Assembly: GCA_002224055.1 (NCBI GenBank)
Contig: AZLU01000010.1
Location: 165,457-229,456, forward strand
Origin: Pezizomycotina sp. ARF18
Taxonomy: Eukaryota; Ascomycota
Length of the DNA: 64,000 nt
Reading direction: 5' to 3'
Below the pieces are notes generated by a model, which made no database searches, was not told where the DNA came from, and saw only the letters and a program-made list of their open reading frames with translations. The number at the start of each line of letters is the position of its first letter. Positions within the stretch are counted from its first letter, which is position 1. Below, one piece after another: positions 33,917-46,530 of the stretch. The position numbers were made by a program, and so were the translations under genes.

Positions 33917-35446
33917 TCAATCCATATCCCCATCGCTATTCCCGTCGTCGTCGTCGTCATCTTCTTCTTCGTCCCCGTTTGCGCTCGGGTCGTCTTCGTC
34001 GCTATCCATAAAACGCAGACGCCGTTCTGACTGCAAAATCTCGTCATCCAACTATCTTCCTCAAGACCTTCCTCCTTTCGCTTTCGATAACGGCGTCCAG
34101 CAGCTCCCTCAGCGAGTCGATATCGCTTTGGAACCCGGTGTACAGCGGCCGCCGGAGGATTTTTTGACCCCGCCATCGTCGAATCAATGTGGATTATATA
34201 ATACCCTCCGTCTTCCTTATAGGTCAGGCTCTCGAATAGATCCGCACCAGACTCCAGAGGTTCTCCCGCATGGCGTCAAACACTTCCGCCCAAAACTCAT
34301 CAGAACCTTCCTCCCTCAGTTCTATAAACCGCAGTTGGACGTATCGAAGGCCTTTAAATACGCCCAGCGTGTGCTGGAACGGTACATTGGAACTCAGATG
34401 AATGAATCGAGGAATAGCTCTTTAACGTGGTAGCCGGCTCGTCTTCACCTCCTGGGAGGAAAAGGGGGTTGAAGACCTGGTACCCGCCGAGGTAGCGCAG
34501 GTAAGACTGTGGACCGACTGGGAACGGCGGATCATTGAACCGAGCGAAAGCCAATCGCACGTATCGCACGTATCGCCCACCGGGAGCGTATCGCCCGCAT
34601 TCGTGCGGAAAGTGACAACGAAGGTCCGGATGCCTTGCAGGAAGCTAATACGATGGGTTCGAGGTCCGCCTTCCTACCCATCATATACCGTTCTAAATCG
34701 CCGGGGTAGAAAACCCCTCCAGACGGGTCACACTGTCGAGAGTGGGGTGCGCGGCTAGGTCGCGCCACAGGTCCAAGACGAACGGCCGCGTAATGGCCTC
34801 GATGACTTGACCGCTCTTGTAGAGCTCGACGTCCTCATGCTGGCCGATGAAAAGGGTGTCGAACTTCGCATCCGCGGGGAGGGCTAGTAGTAGTTTGTGT
34901 ACATGCGACTTGCAAACGTCAACGATACCGCGGACGATGCGCGAAAATTCCCTTGGTCGCCTTCGATGGACATCCTCCCGAAGTGACTCATCCTCAGCGC
35001 GGAGCGCGGTATCAGCGAGTTTCGCGTCAGGCGCAAGTTCTTGAAGCGGCTCCGCAGCAGTTCCGCCGGCGACTTGGGGAGGTGGCGGGCGCGAGATATG
35101 ACGTCTTCGTGACAGCGTCCGAGGGAGAGCGTGTCAAGCCCCCTGAAGAGGACGGGGCTCGCGATACATGAAAAAGCGACTTACTAAACGTACTTGCTGC
35201 AGTGTATAACTGTCTTCGAATCTCTGGGGATCAAAGACTCTAGAATCTGTGAGTTCCCATGTATTTTAGTGAGCACTCTATATCATAGAAAAAGAAGCAA
35301 GAAAGAGAAAAAAGGGAAGGCAAGGGATGGAAAGCCCCGCGCCTCCGCCGAACGCGATTCTTCGGCACAGCGATTTTTCCATCATCTCTTTCTCATTGAA
35401 TAATTACCTCCTTGAGTACATCATTAGGCAAGTCGAGCAACTCCAT
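33917..35446 (-). CDS. F-box protein B of a three-gene family
   Basis: The start at 35446 reads MELLDLPNDVLKE, directly followed by a GTAATT donor at the same phase-0 position as in gene A. After the acceptor come RVFDPQRFEDSYTLQQVRLV and SR, then LSLGRCHEDVISRARHLPKS, VRGIVDVCKSHVHKLLLALP, FDTLFIGQHEDVELYKSGQV, FVLDLWRDLAAHPTLDSVTR, LEGVFYPGDLE, MRYVRLAFARFN, then LEEDSWMTRFCSQNGV matching the family C-terminal motif. The end is a strongly acidic tail rich in Asp and Glu (DEEEDDDDDDGNSDGDMD), stop at 33917. A short internal duplication (ATCGCACGT twice) occurs near 34555. About five shifts separate the pieces. It has the most complete outline of the three. Confidence 0.6.
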
Positions 35447-36193
35447 TTTTCAGATGTTGCTTTCAAGTGTTATGTCGCGTGTGCGACATTAGAACTCGTA
35501 TCGATATCATCGATTGCTCGATGAGGTGAACATGAAACGAGCCTGGGGCTCTGGGATTCGAGATTTCGGGAACGCGCTATGCTCAAGCGGTTAAGAACCA
35601 ATCGGTGCTTTCGGCGCCTGTTTGCAGCAGCCAACTGGCAAGGGACGAACAAAAAAGCCGCCGCAAAAGGGACGCATGCCCCAGAGATTCAAAGTTTTTA
35701 TTGCGATTCAATGAGAAGAAAGCTGAATAGTAGCGAGGGGCTATATCGGTTAGATTTAGTCCAGTTTGAAAAATAAATTAGAGCCTTGAAATAGAATGAA
35801 ATTGATGTGAACCCGATGAAGAAAGTAGAAAGAGAGGCTGGATCCATGAATCGAAGGAAGAAAAAAAAGAAAAAAGAAAAAAAAAGACGAAGGACGGAGA
35901 TGCTAGAATCGAAAATCAGCAGGAGGCAGAGCTGCAAAAAAAAAAAAAAAGAAAGAAAGAAAGAAAGAAGAAAGAACTAAATAAAAAGAAAAAGAGACAT
36001 TGCCTCGCTGCAAACTATCGTTTATCGCGATAATAACAGGGCTGAGAGCAGTGAGAGAAATATTGGTAAAATATTGGTCTGATTGCAAAACGATTAGTTA
36101 GATGGAAATCCGAAATAAAATGGAACGGAGCCGTATCTACAGTGTCAAATTAGCGGGGTTTATTACCGCAGTAGCAATGTAGGACTAACCACA
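35447..36193. other. Intergenic between F-box genes B and C
   Basis: It carries A/G-rich low-complexity DNA at 35850-36000, including A runs and GAAA repeats. No gene is seen. Confidence 0.5.
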
Positions 36194-37172
36194 TTAGCGT
36201 ATCAATTTTGACAACACTAGCCGTATCCTCATCGGAGGTCCTTCCAATTCCATAACCTGCAACACACCCGGTTGCTTACAAAACTTCGACATCCAAACAT
36301 CTTCCTCAGGCACCCCAGCGCGCCTGTTAAGAACGACCGCGAGCAGCAGTTCCAGCGAGTCAATATCGCTCTTGAAAGCCGTACAGATCGTCTGTTCCAC
36401 TCCTTCGTCACCCCGCCGTCGCTAAATCCGATCGGGTAAGGAACATACTCCTCTCCCGTTCCGTTATCGTAAAACAGACTCTCGAAGTAAACCGACGTCA
36501 AACAGTTCAAGTACTGCCGCATATCATAGAACGCCTTACCCCAGCGTTGCGTACCCGTGGTATTCTGCAAGCCCATAAATACCAATCGAACTGATCGTAA
36601 ATTAACCAGCGTCGTAAAAGTCCGCTCTAGCGCGTTAGTCCTCACGTGCATGAAGTTTTCAAAAAGAAATTCCTCGACGGAGAGGACAGGTTGATTCTTC
36701 CGGATGACGGCGTACAAAGAATACGGAAAGCTGTAATAACCGCAGTCCCGTATTGCCAGACTACGCACGGTTTCCGAGAGCCTTAACAGCTCGCCGAGCG
36801 CGAGGAAATCTCGGGATTGACTGCCGTCTCCATCGCCCTTGCGCGAGCGGTAGGTAATGTCTAAATCACGAATGCTGGAAAGAAAACCCGTTGGACCCTC
36901 GTTGTAGTCTAGACGCTCATCCAGAGCCAGCATAAGTGGCTCCAGATCGCCGGGTAAATTTTCCCCTCAAGGCGCCTAACGTTGCTGAACGTGGGGTGGG
37001 CCGTTGAATCGCGCAACATAGCATTGAACGATTGTAGGACGGGCATAAACGGCCCATCTTCGTGCAGCTCGGTGGGAGATTTGGTGGGAAAAGTCGGGGA
37101 AACAACCCCAACTGCAGCTATACCCCCACGATCACAATCCCCAAGTATGCTGCACATACTTTTCTTCTGCAA
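36194..37172 (-). pseudogene. F-box family paralogue C, lacking the F-box end
   Basis: It matches genes A and B from the middle onward: MLRDSTAHPTFSNVRRLEGK, GDLEPLMLALDERLDYNEGP, LALGELLRLSETVRSLAIRD, SVEEFLFENFMHVRTNALER, LRSVRLVFMGLQNTTGTQRW, FKSDIDSLELLLAVVLNRR, PEEDVWMSKFCKQPGVLQVM, ending at 36194. I could not find the LPND-type F-box exon or the FDP-R/F exon in the 400 bp upstream, and the acidic tail is short or absent. Roughly 200 N-terminal residues are missing compared with gene B. Two or three frameshifts lie inside. It may be a 5'-truncated duplicate, or the first exons may lie further upstream, diverged beyond recognition. Confidence 0.5.
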
Positions 37173-39227
37173 GCCAACTCAATAGATGGAGCGTCGCCCG
37201 ACCGCCCACCATATAAATTCTAGTTAAAACGACGATAGACCTATTTAAAGAAAACCCGAAAGGATTCTGTTAGCTCGAACCTAAATCACAAAGCAGGGAA
37301 TTGGTTCGAGATGCGTAATACGGAATGATGGTAGGGTTCACGATACCAGTAAAAACCTTTGAGAAGGGAGAAGAGTAGTAGTGCCATGAATAAGGTGGAA
37401 AGGAGAGCGGGGACGGAGTGGAATTCGGGGCATCGTGGGAAAAAGAAAAAATTTATTTTTATTTTTATCTTTTATTTTTGGATTAAGGTGCTTTGATTTC
37501 CAAAGCAACAATAAATTGCCCACACACACAAACAACACAAAGTGAAATTAATATTTATTTATTACCGACTTTTAATAGGCCGTCAAGATCACCAACGCAC
37601 TCTTCAAATGTCCACCTGAAATTCTAACTACTCATACTTTCTCATACAAGGTTCCATCAACTTCCACCGAGAACGCCAGAATATGGTATTTGTTGGATAG
37701 TTTTCTTCATTACCTATATTCAAGTACTCAGGCTACTCATCCATAGGCGTTGGGAACTTCGATAACTAAGGAGAGTTCAGAGCCCATGGTAAACCGCGGG
37801 TTTTCCGATGGTAGCAAATTCTCCATACGCTCACGGCAAGCCCCCTGGGCGGAATTGATGATCGTGATGATGATGATGATGATGGTTCCCCAATAAGGAG
37901 ATTTGTATCGTTGAGAAGACGCAATACCAGACGTGGACACTGCCGATAAAAAAAATGCCAACGATACCGGATGACAAGCCCAGCAAGCTTCAAAGAAACG
38001 ATCACCCAAAAACTCTCGCTGTCTTTATTCGAGATTTCGCAAAGAGGCGTCCTTTCGGTTCGACCTCACTCGCAGCTCTTATGTAGGCTATTAATTATTT
38101 TTTCCCCCGCGCCGTTTCGGTTGATGAGCTCGAAACTCATTGATGCTGGCAGCTACGTACTTTAATCGACGCCCTGCAGATAGAAGACCACTTTCTCACC
38201 GTGATCGCCTACTCCCGCAGAATGTGTTTTCGATCGGGAAAACTTCGGCGCATCCGTTCAAACCCCAAATACCCAAGAAACAAAACTTTTTAGTAGCTTC
38301 CAGCGCTGGATAAAATTCTACAGCACAGAGCCTCAAATAGAACAGCGCTGAAAATTCTCCTTAAATAGACATATATCTTTATCTTTCGGACGAAAAGAGG
38401 TTCTGCAGGGGCCCATCTTGGAGGCGTTTGGGGTAGAGCATACATTCACGTGTGAGAAACACTATGATTATAAATACATTTGGTTTTTCCATTGGAGCAG
38501 GCCATCGATGACAGGCATTTTATACGCTCCCGTTTCTTCCTCCCGAGCTGCCACGCCAAGGGTCAAGTAGGCGGGCCGTGCCCAGCCAGCTTACTGCATG
38601 GTTAACCTGGAAGAGTGATCAGCCTCTTCACCCCCCGGACCGGCTAAAATACGGATGGTTTAGTGTCCAATCAGTGGTGAGTTTCAGCCACTAACGAATC
38701 TCTAGGTTCTTCCCCCCGGTTTCTATTCTTGGGGAGAAAATCGAATATCAGGATTTGCCAATATCACTAACGGGATCCACCCTGAAGAGACAAGAAAAGC
38801 TTACCAGTCACCTTTTCTGACAGAAAGATATTAATATCCTTGACACTTTGAAAAAGGAGATGGCTAATGAAGAGAAAAGTGGAGCACGGAGGCTTTTTAT
38901 GAAGACTATTTATTCGTTGTGCGTGGAGTTTTATATTTAATACGAAGCTGCACCTTTTTTATTTTTTATTTTTATTTTTTTATTTTTATTTTTTTTTCTT
39001 TCTTGATTTTCGTTATCAGCTTGATAACAGAAATTTTCAGCTTGATATAACGACGTCATCGCATTTATCGTTATTCGATCTATTATAGCTTCACGAGCTA
39101 TATTGACTTTTGTTTGTTTTTAAAGGTATATTTATTTACGATAGATCACTTTCGCCTCTTAATCCCGGGACGTCAGGCTCTGATTTTGTAGGAGTTGGGA
39201 GACTCCAAACTCCAGTCCCTACCGATC
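37173..39227. other. Intergenic between F-box fragment C and the DUF3433 gene
   Basis: No recognised gene. A minus-strand frame at 37737-38009 includes a GAT microsatellite (37861-37882) and is of doubtful reality. T/A-rich low-complexity DNA covers 38945-39000, about 230 bp upstream of the next gene. Confidence 0.45.
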
Positions 39228-42200
39228 ATGTCTCAATCAGCTCGCTACCACCCGGCGGCAACATCGGGAGACGACATCGCAGACCAGTACGCCTACCAGT
39301 CCGACAATTCGACTTCCACAACATCCCCGGCCAACGCTACGAAAGCTACCGCGGTGCCGGCGATACTGACGGCGGTTCCATAAACCTTCAACAGCAGCAA
39401 AAACCTCACTCCACCACCAGGAGACTTCAGATTCTAGCTCCTCCTGGGAAAACCTCGCCAAAACCCTCCACGTCGACTCCCTCCGCCCATCCCGGCACGC
39501 CGGTGAATGGCGGCCGAAAGCGTTTAGCTACATCTACTTGCCATCACAATATCCTTCGTCGTTTGCATATTAGTAGCAGCAGAACTCGTCCTTCACCGTT
39601 CGCAAGAGAAAGGATATGTATTTCTTCCCACGGATGGGAAGGTTGACGATTTACCGCTCGCGCCAAAACTTCGCTTATCAATATTTACCGACCCTTGTGG
39701 GTGTGTTGTACGGAACAATATGGGCGCTCGTATGGCATGAAGTGCAGCGGCTCGAGCCGTGGTATCAGCTATCTAAACCATCCGGTGCAACTTTGGATGA
39801 TTCGCTGGCGCTGACTTACAAAGGCTCACTGCCGTTCGTCGTCCCATTTAAAGCGTTCCAAAGGCGTCACTGGGCGATCTTGTGCGGAAGTTTAACATTC
39901 ATGCTCTCGAGCTTCGGACTGACGCCGCTTCTCGGCGCCGGATTCGCGGTAAAGACTATAACCGTTTCGCGGCCGGAAATATTCGTCACGAACTCTTCGT
40001 TCCTGCACCCAAACCTCCAAAGACGCTGACGGCGGAGTTCATGTACGACGCCTACGACACCGCGTGGTTGAATGCCAGTTTACCAGCGTATACAACGCAG
40101 GAATACGGCATCGCGCCGTTTAACCTCCGCGATACCTCCGAGAAGATCGGCGATATACCTGTATTCAAAGCGCGGACGACGATATACACTTCCGACGTGA
40201 AGTGCCAGACCTCGCGTCTGCAGCCGAAGAAGAACGCATCCGATCCCTTCGAAATAAATGTCTACCTCCACCCGACGAAGAACTGCTCGGCGGGGAGTTA
40301 CATTACCACTTATTTTGGGTACTTCCACGCCGTCTGGTGTAAAGACCAGAACATCTTCGCTGGGAATTGGAGCTTAACGAACCGAGCCGAGAAATCCATC
40401 GTTTTCTGCGATGTGGACTACTCGTCTGCGCCTGCGACGGTTTACTACGCCCATCGAACACCACCGTGGTTAACATAACCGACATCGGCACGTTCACGCA
40501 GCTTAATTCATCCGTATTTAATTCGACGCTGTACAACCGCGTCATCGCGGCCTCGTTAACCCCGTCACATCGCCAAGATTTCCGATCACGTGGTTCCCAC
40601 CGGGGGTCCAGCAGGTAAAAGCGTACGCGCCCGATTCAAACAATTTCTACCCATACATCACGCCGTGATATCGCAGGGATCGGCATCCGCCGGCAGAACA
40701 TCCAGGATTACACGCTGCAGGATTTCATCGACACCGTTACGATCGGGCACAAGAGCCTGTTCGCGCACGCGATACCGTACTTACTCGATAAAAGCCCCGG
40801 ATCCAGTAAAGCGCTCGCGTCGTCGACTACCAGGGGTACGCAAAGCCAGACGGGGGAAGCCGTCGTCGCTGTCAAATCGATTATTATCGTCGTCGAGGTT
40901 ATCTGCGGACTGGTACTGGTCATGATGGTCGCGCTGATGGTCAGCGTTAAGCGGCGGAGGAATATCTGTTAACGGAACCCGCGTCCATAGGTGCGCTTAT
41001 GAGCCTCGTCAGCCGGAGTAGAGCGCTCCGAGAGCATTTCACAGGATTAGACGAGGCAGACGACGCAGAAATAAAACGCCTCCTCCGAAGGAGAAATACC
41101 GTTTACAAGTATGGAAGACGGAAGTGCCAACGGTACCTATAAACTCGACATCGACTCCTCAGAGGGAACGCACTACCACGATCCGTCCGACTCCCGCAAG
41201 GAGGAGAAATCCACGCCGAACGATCTACCGTTTATACTTCGACCGCTGGCCGCTCTTCTGGTACTAGTGTTTATTGTTATTACCATCGGACTCGTTGCGG
41301 GATTTACAGCGTACAGTAAATCCAACAACGGCTTACCGCTCGTCGGTAAAATCCTCCTCGTCGAGCAGCTGTATACTCCTACATCCCCATCGGGATATCG
41401 CAGCTCTTCGGAATGATATGGGAGAAATCCTCGCACACTATCCGTCTTGCAGCCGTGGATTAGTATGTCGCAACATCCTACACCCTCCATATCTCCCTAT
41501 CGGTGAAATACACCGCCGTTCCACCGGCACTGCTCCTCCCGCGGAGTATAAAGGGTGGACACTACTTCCTCGCGCTCGGTAGTATAATGCCGTGGACGTC
41601 CTACGTACTCCCGTCCTCGCGGGTGCACTCTTCAGCCGTAAATTCACGACGACTTCAACTCCAGTACGCTCGCTAGAGTAGTACAGCCGAAATTCGAACC
41701 TGCGTACACGCACTTCTCGGGATTCGATATTACACCGCCATGGGCCGTCCGGGATTTAACGACGACGACTTTACGGGGTCGTCGCAGACCGGTCCGCACG
41801 TTTACGATAACAGGATCAAGGATATGTACGCGAGCAGTTTATTCGACCAGTTCGAAGGTCTCCGTGCGAATTTTACGAGGAGGTGGTTCCAGCGTGGTCG
41901 TCCGTTGGTATTTACTTCACGCCATTTAGTTATATTGGAAACTCCAGGGAATAACCGGCGACACGATACGCGGAACGACGACCGGCTTCGAAGGTAGTCT
42001 CGACTGCGAGGAACTCGCCGTCGGAGGAAAGTATAAACCGTGGCTTAACACTAGTTTCAGTAATACGACGTACGGATACCGCTATACGTACGCCTTAAAC
42101 CTAACCGCGTCCGTACCGGATTTTACAAAACCGTATTCAGCTTCTAGGGAAACGAAACAGCAGAAAGTCATGATCGGCAGTCAATACCTCTGGAACTCCT

Positions 42201-43190
42201 CCAGTGACGACTCCCTCAACGGCGGGAGCGGCGGGTTATCCTCCCAGAACGTCTGGAGTAAACTACCGAAAAGCGAGTTTGGAGCTGGAACCGCTGATGA
42301 TAGCAGACCTACAACCCCGAACGGCGTATATAACGCTTCCGGACCCGCATTAAAGAATAGCGATTTCAGACAGGTGATGCAGTGGTCGCAGGCTTTACTG
42401 GTAGCCGGATACGTCCGCACCAACACCGACAACGAAAAGTATCAAGAGAAGTGGATTATCTGCCACCAAGTACCCCTCGCAGCGCGGTACGACGTAACGC
42501 TAGACCCACGGGTAAAGTCCTAAACTACAAGCAAATCGGAAACAAAGAGGACATCCGAACGGTACCGGAGAAGTACTTCGCTACGGAAGCGGAGCTGTAC
42601 AGGTTTTTATCGTCTACGAGCAATCTATTTCAGATAGCAGTAAGCGTTACCTGCGAGGAATACGAGCGCGCCGAATAGTTGGAAGACGCTTGTACTCGGT
42701 GACGTCGCGGAGAAATCGGGGTATGGTAATTATTTAGACCCCGGTGCGCCTCTGTATAACACTACGTCCTCGCGAACGTGTACGCGGAAACCTACAAACG
42801 GTTGTTCCCGATAATACTAGCGCAGAACCGCGGCGTTTTACTAAGAGGCGGTAACACGCGCTCAAGTCCAACAACCGCATAACACCCGTATCCCGCTCCC
42901 AATCCGTCGTCGACGGCACCGCGTCTATAATTTCCTCCACGGAACGCTTCTTCGCGTCTTCGGCCATCGCCATCGCACTCATCTCCCTCCTCATACTTAA
43001 CATCGCCGTTGCAGTAGCCGTGTACGTCGGCAGCGTCGGTATAGTCGGTTTCGGAAGGCGGTACAGGGGGATGAAGATGCGGGCGCCGCTGACGGTGGGG
43101 ATGTTACTCGCGCGGGTATACGATAGCGATGCGCTGCGGGACGTAGAGGGGACTGAGAGGATGCGGGAGGAGGAGAGGGAGGGTGGTTGA
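39228..43190 (+). CDS. DUF3433 multi-pass membrane protein (two repeats)
   Basis: A large fungal plasma- or endomembrane protein family of unknown function. The start at 39228 reads MSQSARYHPAATSG, a soluble Ser/Thr-rich N terminus. Then come GEWRPKAFSYIYL, a helix ITISFVVCILVAAELVL, FLPTDGK, and the DUF3433 hallmark YQYLPTLVGVLYGTIWALVW with RLEPWYQLSKPSGATLDDSL and FKAFQRRHWAIL. An extracellular loop with many Asn-X-Ser/Thr sites follows, then TM VVEVICGLVLVMMVALMVSV, ASIGALMSLVSRS, and a second repeat: RPLAALLVLVFIVITIGLVA, FSYIPIGISQLFGMIWE, a Cys- and Asn-rich loop, ERFFASSAIAIALISLLILN and GRRYRGMKMRAPLTVGMLLA, ending at 43190. The two-repeat plan fits the family. More than eight frameshifts interrupt it. 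No intron is needed to explain the order. Confidence 0.72.
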
Positions 43191-44013
43191 GGAGGAATGG
43201 TGGGGGGCTGTATGGGTTATGGCGCCGTTGTTGGAAGGGAGGGGAGGAGGAGTGCAGGTTTATCGGGGGAAGGTGGAGCAGTAGTGATTTGGAGAAGGGG
43301 AGGTAAGTGTTTTTTTTTTTTGGGGTGTGGATTGTTCTTGTACGTAGTGCCTTTGTGGGTTTTCTGAAGGGGCTACTTGGGAGATAGTGTATGAGAGTTC
43401 TTTTTTGTCTTTCTTTTTTTAGGTCTTTTGTATATAGTATTGATTTTTTTTTGTAACTTCTTTGGTAGAGCGCTGTATGCATTAAGTACTTAGTTATTCG
43501 TTGTATTTTTTACCCCCTCCCCCCCCCCCCCTCTTCTCCCCTAATATCACCTTTTCTTTTTTTTTTTTTTTTGTTATTTACATGGTTTGTATTATAATAG
43601 CTAACTAAGATCACTGATTAGCTCTCAAAGCTGTGCTCTTTCCATTCCACAAAATCTGAACAAAATCCCACACAACTCAGAGTGAGGAGTAAGAAATATA
43701 CATGCATATCCATTTCTTTACGAATGCTCACGTGATCATCGTGTCTGTATTCTTTGAAAGCTAGCTCGTTGGCTGAATAACCGCCTTCTTAGTATTTGTA
43801 CGCCGCTTACTCGAAGGGCTTTTGACTCAAACAACTGTTCCTTCTATAACATGTACATGTACATTACGTCGCCCAACCCATGTTCCAAACCTTTCAATAT
43901 CCACGTTCCTTCCTCGCGGAGGCGGTTCAAAGAAGGAGCGACTCTAAGATTTCTAGTATGGACACAGTCACGAGATTTCGCGCTTCAGTTTCGCGGTGTC
44001 GATCGTTCCGCTC

Positions 44014-44035
44014 TTTTTTTTTTTTTTTTTTTTTT
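44014..44035. repeat. Poly(T) tract, 22 nt
   Basis: Uninterrupted T run in gene-free DNA. Confidence 0.95.
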
Positions 44036-44731
44036 CTTTCTCTCTTTTTTCTCACCTTGATCGCGAGTTCTTCTTATTCCATGAAAACCATTCTCATTTC
44101 CGTTTTTGTTTTTTATTTCCCGTATACGGGAGTTCCTTCAATTCTGTCTGTCGCGAACTGACGATAATCACTACAAACATCTAAGACCTTTTCTTCGAGT
44201 TTCTATAAACCTCTAACCTTTCGTACGAAGATTTCCCACCAACATCATTACTAAACCCCACGATTACGAAAAGGCTGGTGTTGAATACGAGGCGAATCCA
44301 AAATTTTCTCGACCGTGTCGCGTATAAGGCTTAAAACAGCACTAGCGTCGGCCGATAGATGCATCTGGAGCGATCCCGATTGGTGGATTTTGGCCTTTAA
44401 TTCTCGGACGGAAAGAATTTGTGTTCAGTCCTATTCGAAATCAAAGAATCAAAAATGTATTGCTCGGTAAATCCCAAAGAGGTTTCACCCCAAACAGCCC
44501 GAAAGCAGCGACAATTGCCGTACCTTGCGAAGCACTTTTGTCTCTCATTTCTAGATCTTTCAGGGAAAGACCTTCTGAATATCGCCATGAAAACTGATGG
44601 GATATTTTGTTCTCAAGACGGGGCCGATACGAAGGATTAGAAATACTCGTTTCGATTGAACGGAAGAATATAATATCGCCGTGCTGAATAAAACATCATT
44701 TAAGATTTGTCGTTGTTGTAAGGCGGATCGC

Positions 44732-44760
44732 GATAGATAGATAGATAGATAGACAGACAG
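44732..44760. repeat. (GATA)n(GACA)n microsatellite
   Basis: About five GATA units followed by two GACA units. Confidence 0.95.
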
Positions 44761-44876
44761 ATTTTTCCGTGGCCAGCGTGTTCAATAAGCTGTTTCGTTC
44801 TTAGCACGTCATAGTCATAGATAAAACCTCAATTACTCGGTTGTTTTGTTGTTGTTGAGCTTTCCAACGCTAACAA

Positions 44877-44889
44877 CCCCCCCCCCCCC
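44877..44889. repeat. Poly(C) tract, 13 nt
   Basis: Thirteen C residues directly before the CT-rich promoter of the next gene. Its length is likely to be unreliable. Confidence 0.85.
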
Positions 44890-44906
44890 ACAAATGTCCT
44901 CTCCTC

Positions 44907-44915
44907 TATATATTA
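44907..44915 (+). promoter_or_regulatory. TATA box of NmrA copy 2
   Basis: TATATATTA stands 156 bp upstream of the ATG and is followed by a CT-rich stretch (44927-44950), the usual layout of a strong fungal promoter. Confidence 0.5.
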
Positions 44916-44960
44916 ACCAGAGCACGGCCCCTCCTCCCTTCCTTTTTTCATTCACCATCA

Positions 44961-44993
44961 TCAATCAATTCAATCAATTCAATCAATTCAATC
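44961..44993 (+). repeat. 10-bp tandem repeat in the 5' leader
   Basis: Three copies of TCAATCAATT lie between the CT-rich promoter and the ATG at 45063. They are probably transcribed as part of an A/C/T-rich leader free of ATG. Confidence 0.7.
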
Positions 44994-45062
44994 TTCACTA
45001 AACAATCACCAATTTACAAATACCAATTCTACTATATTCCAGCTAAAAGATCATTCGCAACC

Positions 45063-46530
45063 ATGTCGGACAAGAAGATCGTCGTCGTTTTTGGAGCTAC
45101 CGGTGCGTGTAACATAACCCCCACTTTTCCGCCCCGCCAAAAAAAAAAAAAACGAGGGGCAGCAATTGAGCTCCCCAATTGAAGCTATGAGCTTTCGTCA
45201 ACAACTCCCACTGACAAAGACTTTTATCTGTTATAGGGACCCAAGGAGGTTCGGTCGTCAACAGCCTGCTGAACGATCCCGTCACGAAGGAGGCGTTTCA
45301 CATCAAGGTAGGCCATTTTTCATCCTTCGCTCTCCTCTCCGTTACACATAGCGGATAGCAGCAATGGATCGGTAGCTAACTCTCGATTCCACAGGGCGTA
45401 ACCCGCGACCCAACCAAGCCGTCGCGCAGGCGTTGAAGGAGAAGGGCGTAGAGCCGATTAAGGTACGTTTGTAGAGCTTTCTTTTTATTGTCCTAGAAGC
45501 GTTTTCGTTTGTGTCCCCGTTTCGGGGGTTTATCAGCACTTCCGAGGCGCCCAAAACCCCTCCCCCCCCCCCCCCACAAAACATTATTTTTGCGCCAATT
45601 CGAAAACAGTGCTGGAGCTTATTATAGCTAACGAATTTTCTCACTATATTGTTAGGCCGACCTCGACGACCCCGCTTCGCTCAAGGAGGCGTTCAAGGGC
45701 GCCTGGGCCGTCTTCGCGGTCACGAACTACTGGGATACCGTGCGTAACCAAAAACCCCAAAAATACCCTCCCCCCAAATCCTCCCGCAAACCTCGCTACT
45801 AACTACGATGCTACTGTGTGAACAGATGGACAAAGCCAAAGAACTAACCCAAGGAAAATCCATCGCCGACGCCGCAAAATCCGCATCTGTCGCGCGCCTA
45901 ATCTGGTCCTCCTCATCAACGTCGCAAAGGAAACCAACGGCGCCCTCCCCAACGTCCACCACTTCGACTCCAAAAACGACGTGGAGCAGTACATCCGCTC
46001 CCACGGTATTCCGGCGACGTTCTTCTACCCGGGCTTTTACGCTACGAATTTCTTTAGTCCTGGTCCGAACGCAATCAACCATGAGGATGGAGTTTGGAGT
46101 ATTTCCCTGCCGACGGATAGTGATGCTCCGATACCGATTTTCGATCCGGAGGATACGGGGAAGTACGTTAAATCAGTCCTCAAACGGGCACTCAAAGATC
46201 CGAAGGCGTTATTGAACGAGAGAATTCTCAGTGGTGAATATATCCCCGCAAAGGAAGTGATTGAAGTAGCGGCGGAGGAATTAGGCGGTAAAGGCGAGTG
46301 GAGGACTATAAGTAAGAAGAGTACACTAGTAAATTCCCAGAGCAGATGCCGCAGTTCGCGAAGGACGAACTGGCGGAGAACATGACGCTGTTGAATAAGG
46401 AGTATGGGTATTACGGGAGGGACAGTAGTGGGAAGGTCGTTAGTCTTGAGGAAAGTAAGGCGATTTGGAGGAGCCGGTGACGGCGTGGAGGGATGTTGTC
46501 AGGAAGAATAAGGGGAAGCTTCAGAAATAA
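45063..46530 (+). CDS. NmrA-like family protein (NAD(P)-binding), copy 2
   Basis: Five exons can be placed exactly: 45063-45102, 45237-45307, 45395-45462, 45656-45739 and 45825-46530, with a CTACTAAC branch site in the last intron. The product starts MSDKKIVVVFGATGTQGG (Rossmann dinucleotide loop G-x-x-G-x-x-G), then VVNSLLNDPVTKEAFHIK, GVTRDPTKP, ADLDDPASLKEAFKGAWAVF, AVTNYWDT, MDKAKELTQGKSIADAAKSA, LIWSS, VHHFDSKNDVEQYIRSHGIP, FYPGFYATNFFSPGPNAINH, DPEDTGKYVKSVLKRALKDP, FPEQMPQFAKDELAENMTLL, NKEYGYYGRDSSGKVVSLEE, ending LQK at 46530. This is full family length (about 315 residues). Four single-base losses (near 45422, 45915, 46325 and 46470) break the frame although every flanking codon is conserved. 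Its role is probably redox-dependent regulation, by family. Confidence 0.88.

Larger units (their letters stand above)
43191..45062. other. Intergenic and NmrA copy 2 promoter side
   Basis: No gene. It contains a long T run, a GATA microsatellite, a C run, a TATA box and a repeat-rich leader, listed separately. Frames around 43851-44184 run through the T tract and are not credible. Confidence 0.5.

Noticed and set aside
42997-43482. Minus-strand frame of 161 residues, Pro/Ser/His-rich
   Set aside because: Overlaps the C-terminal end of the DUF3433 gene on the other strand and continues through homopolymers.
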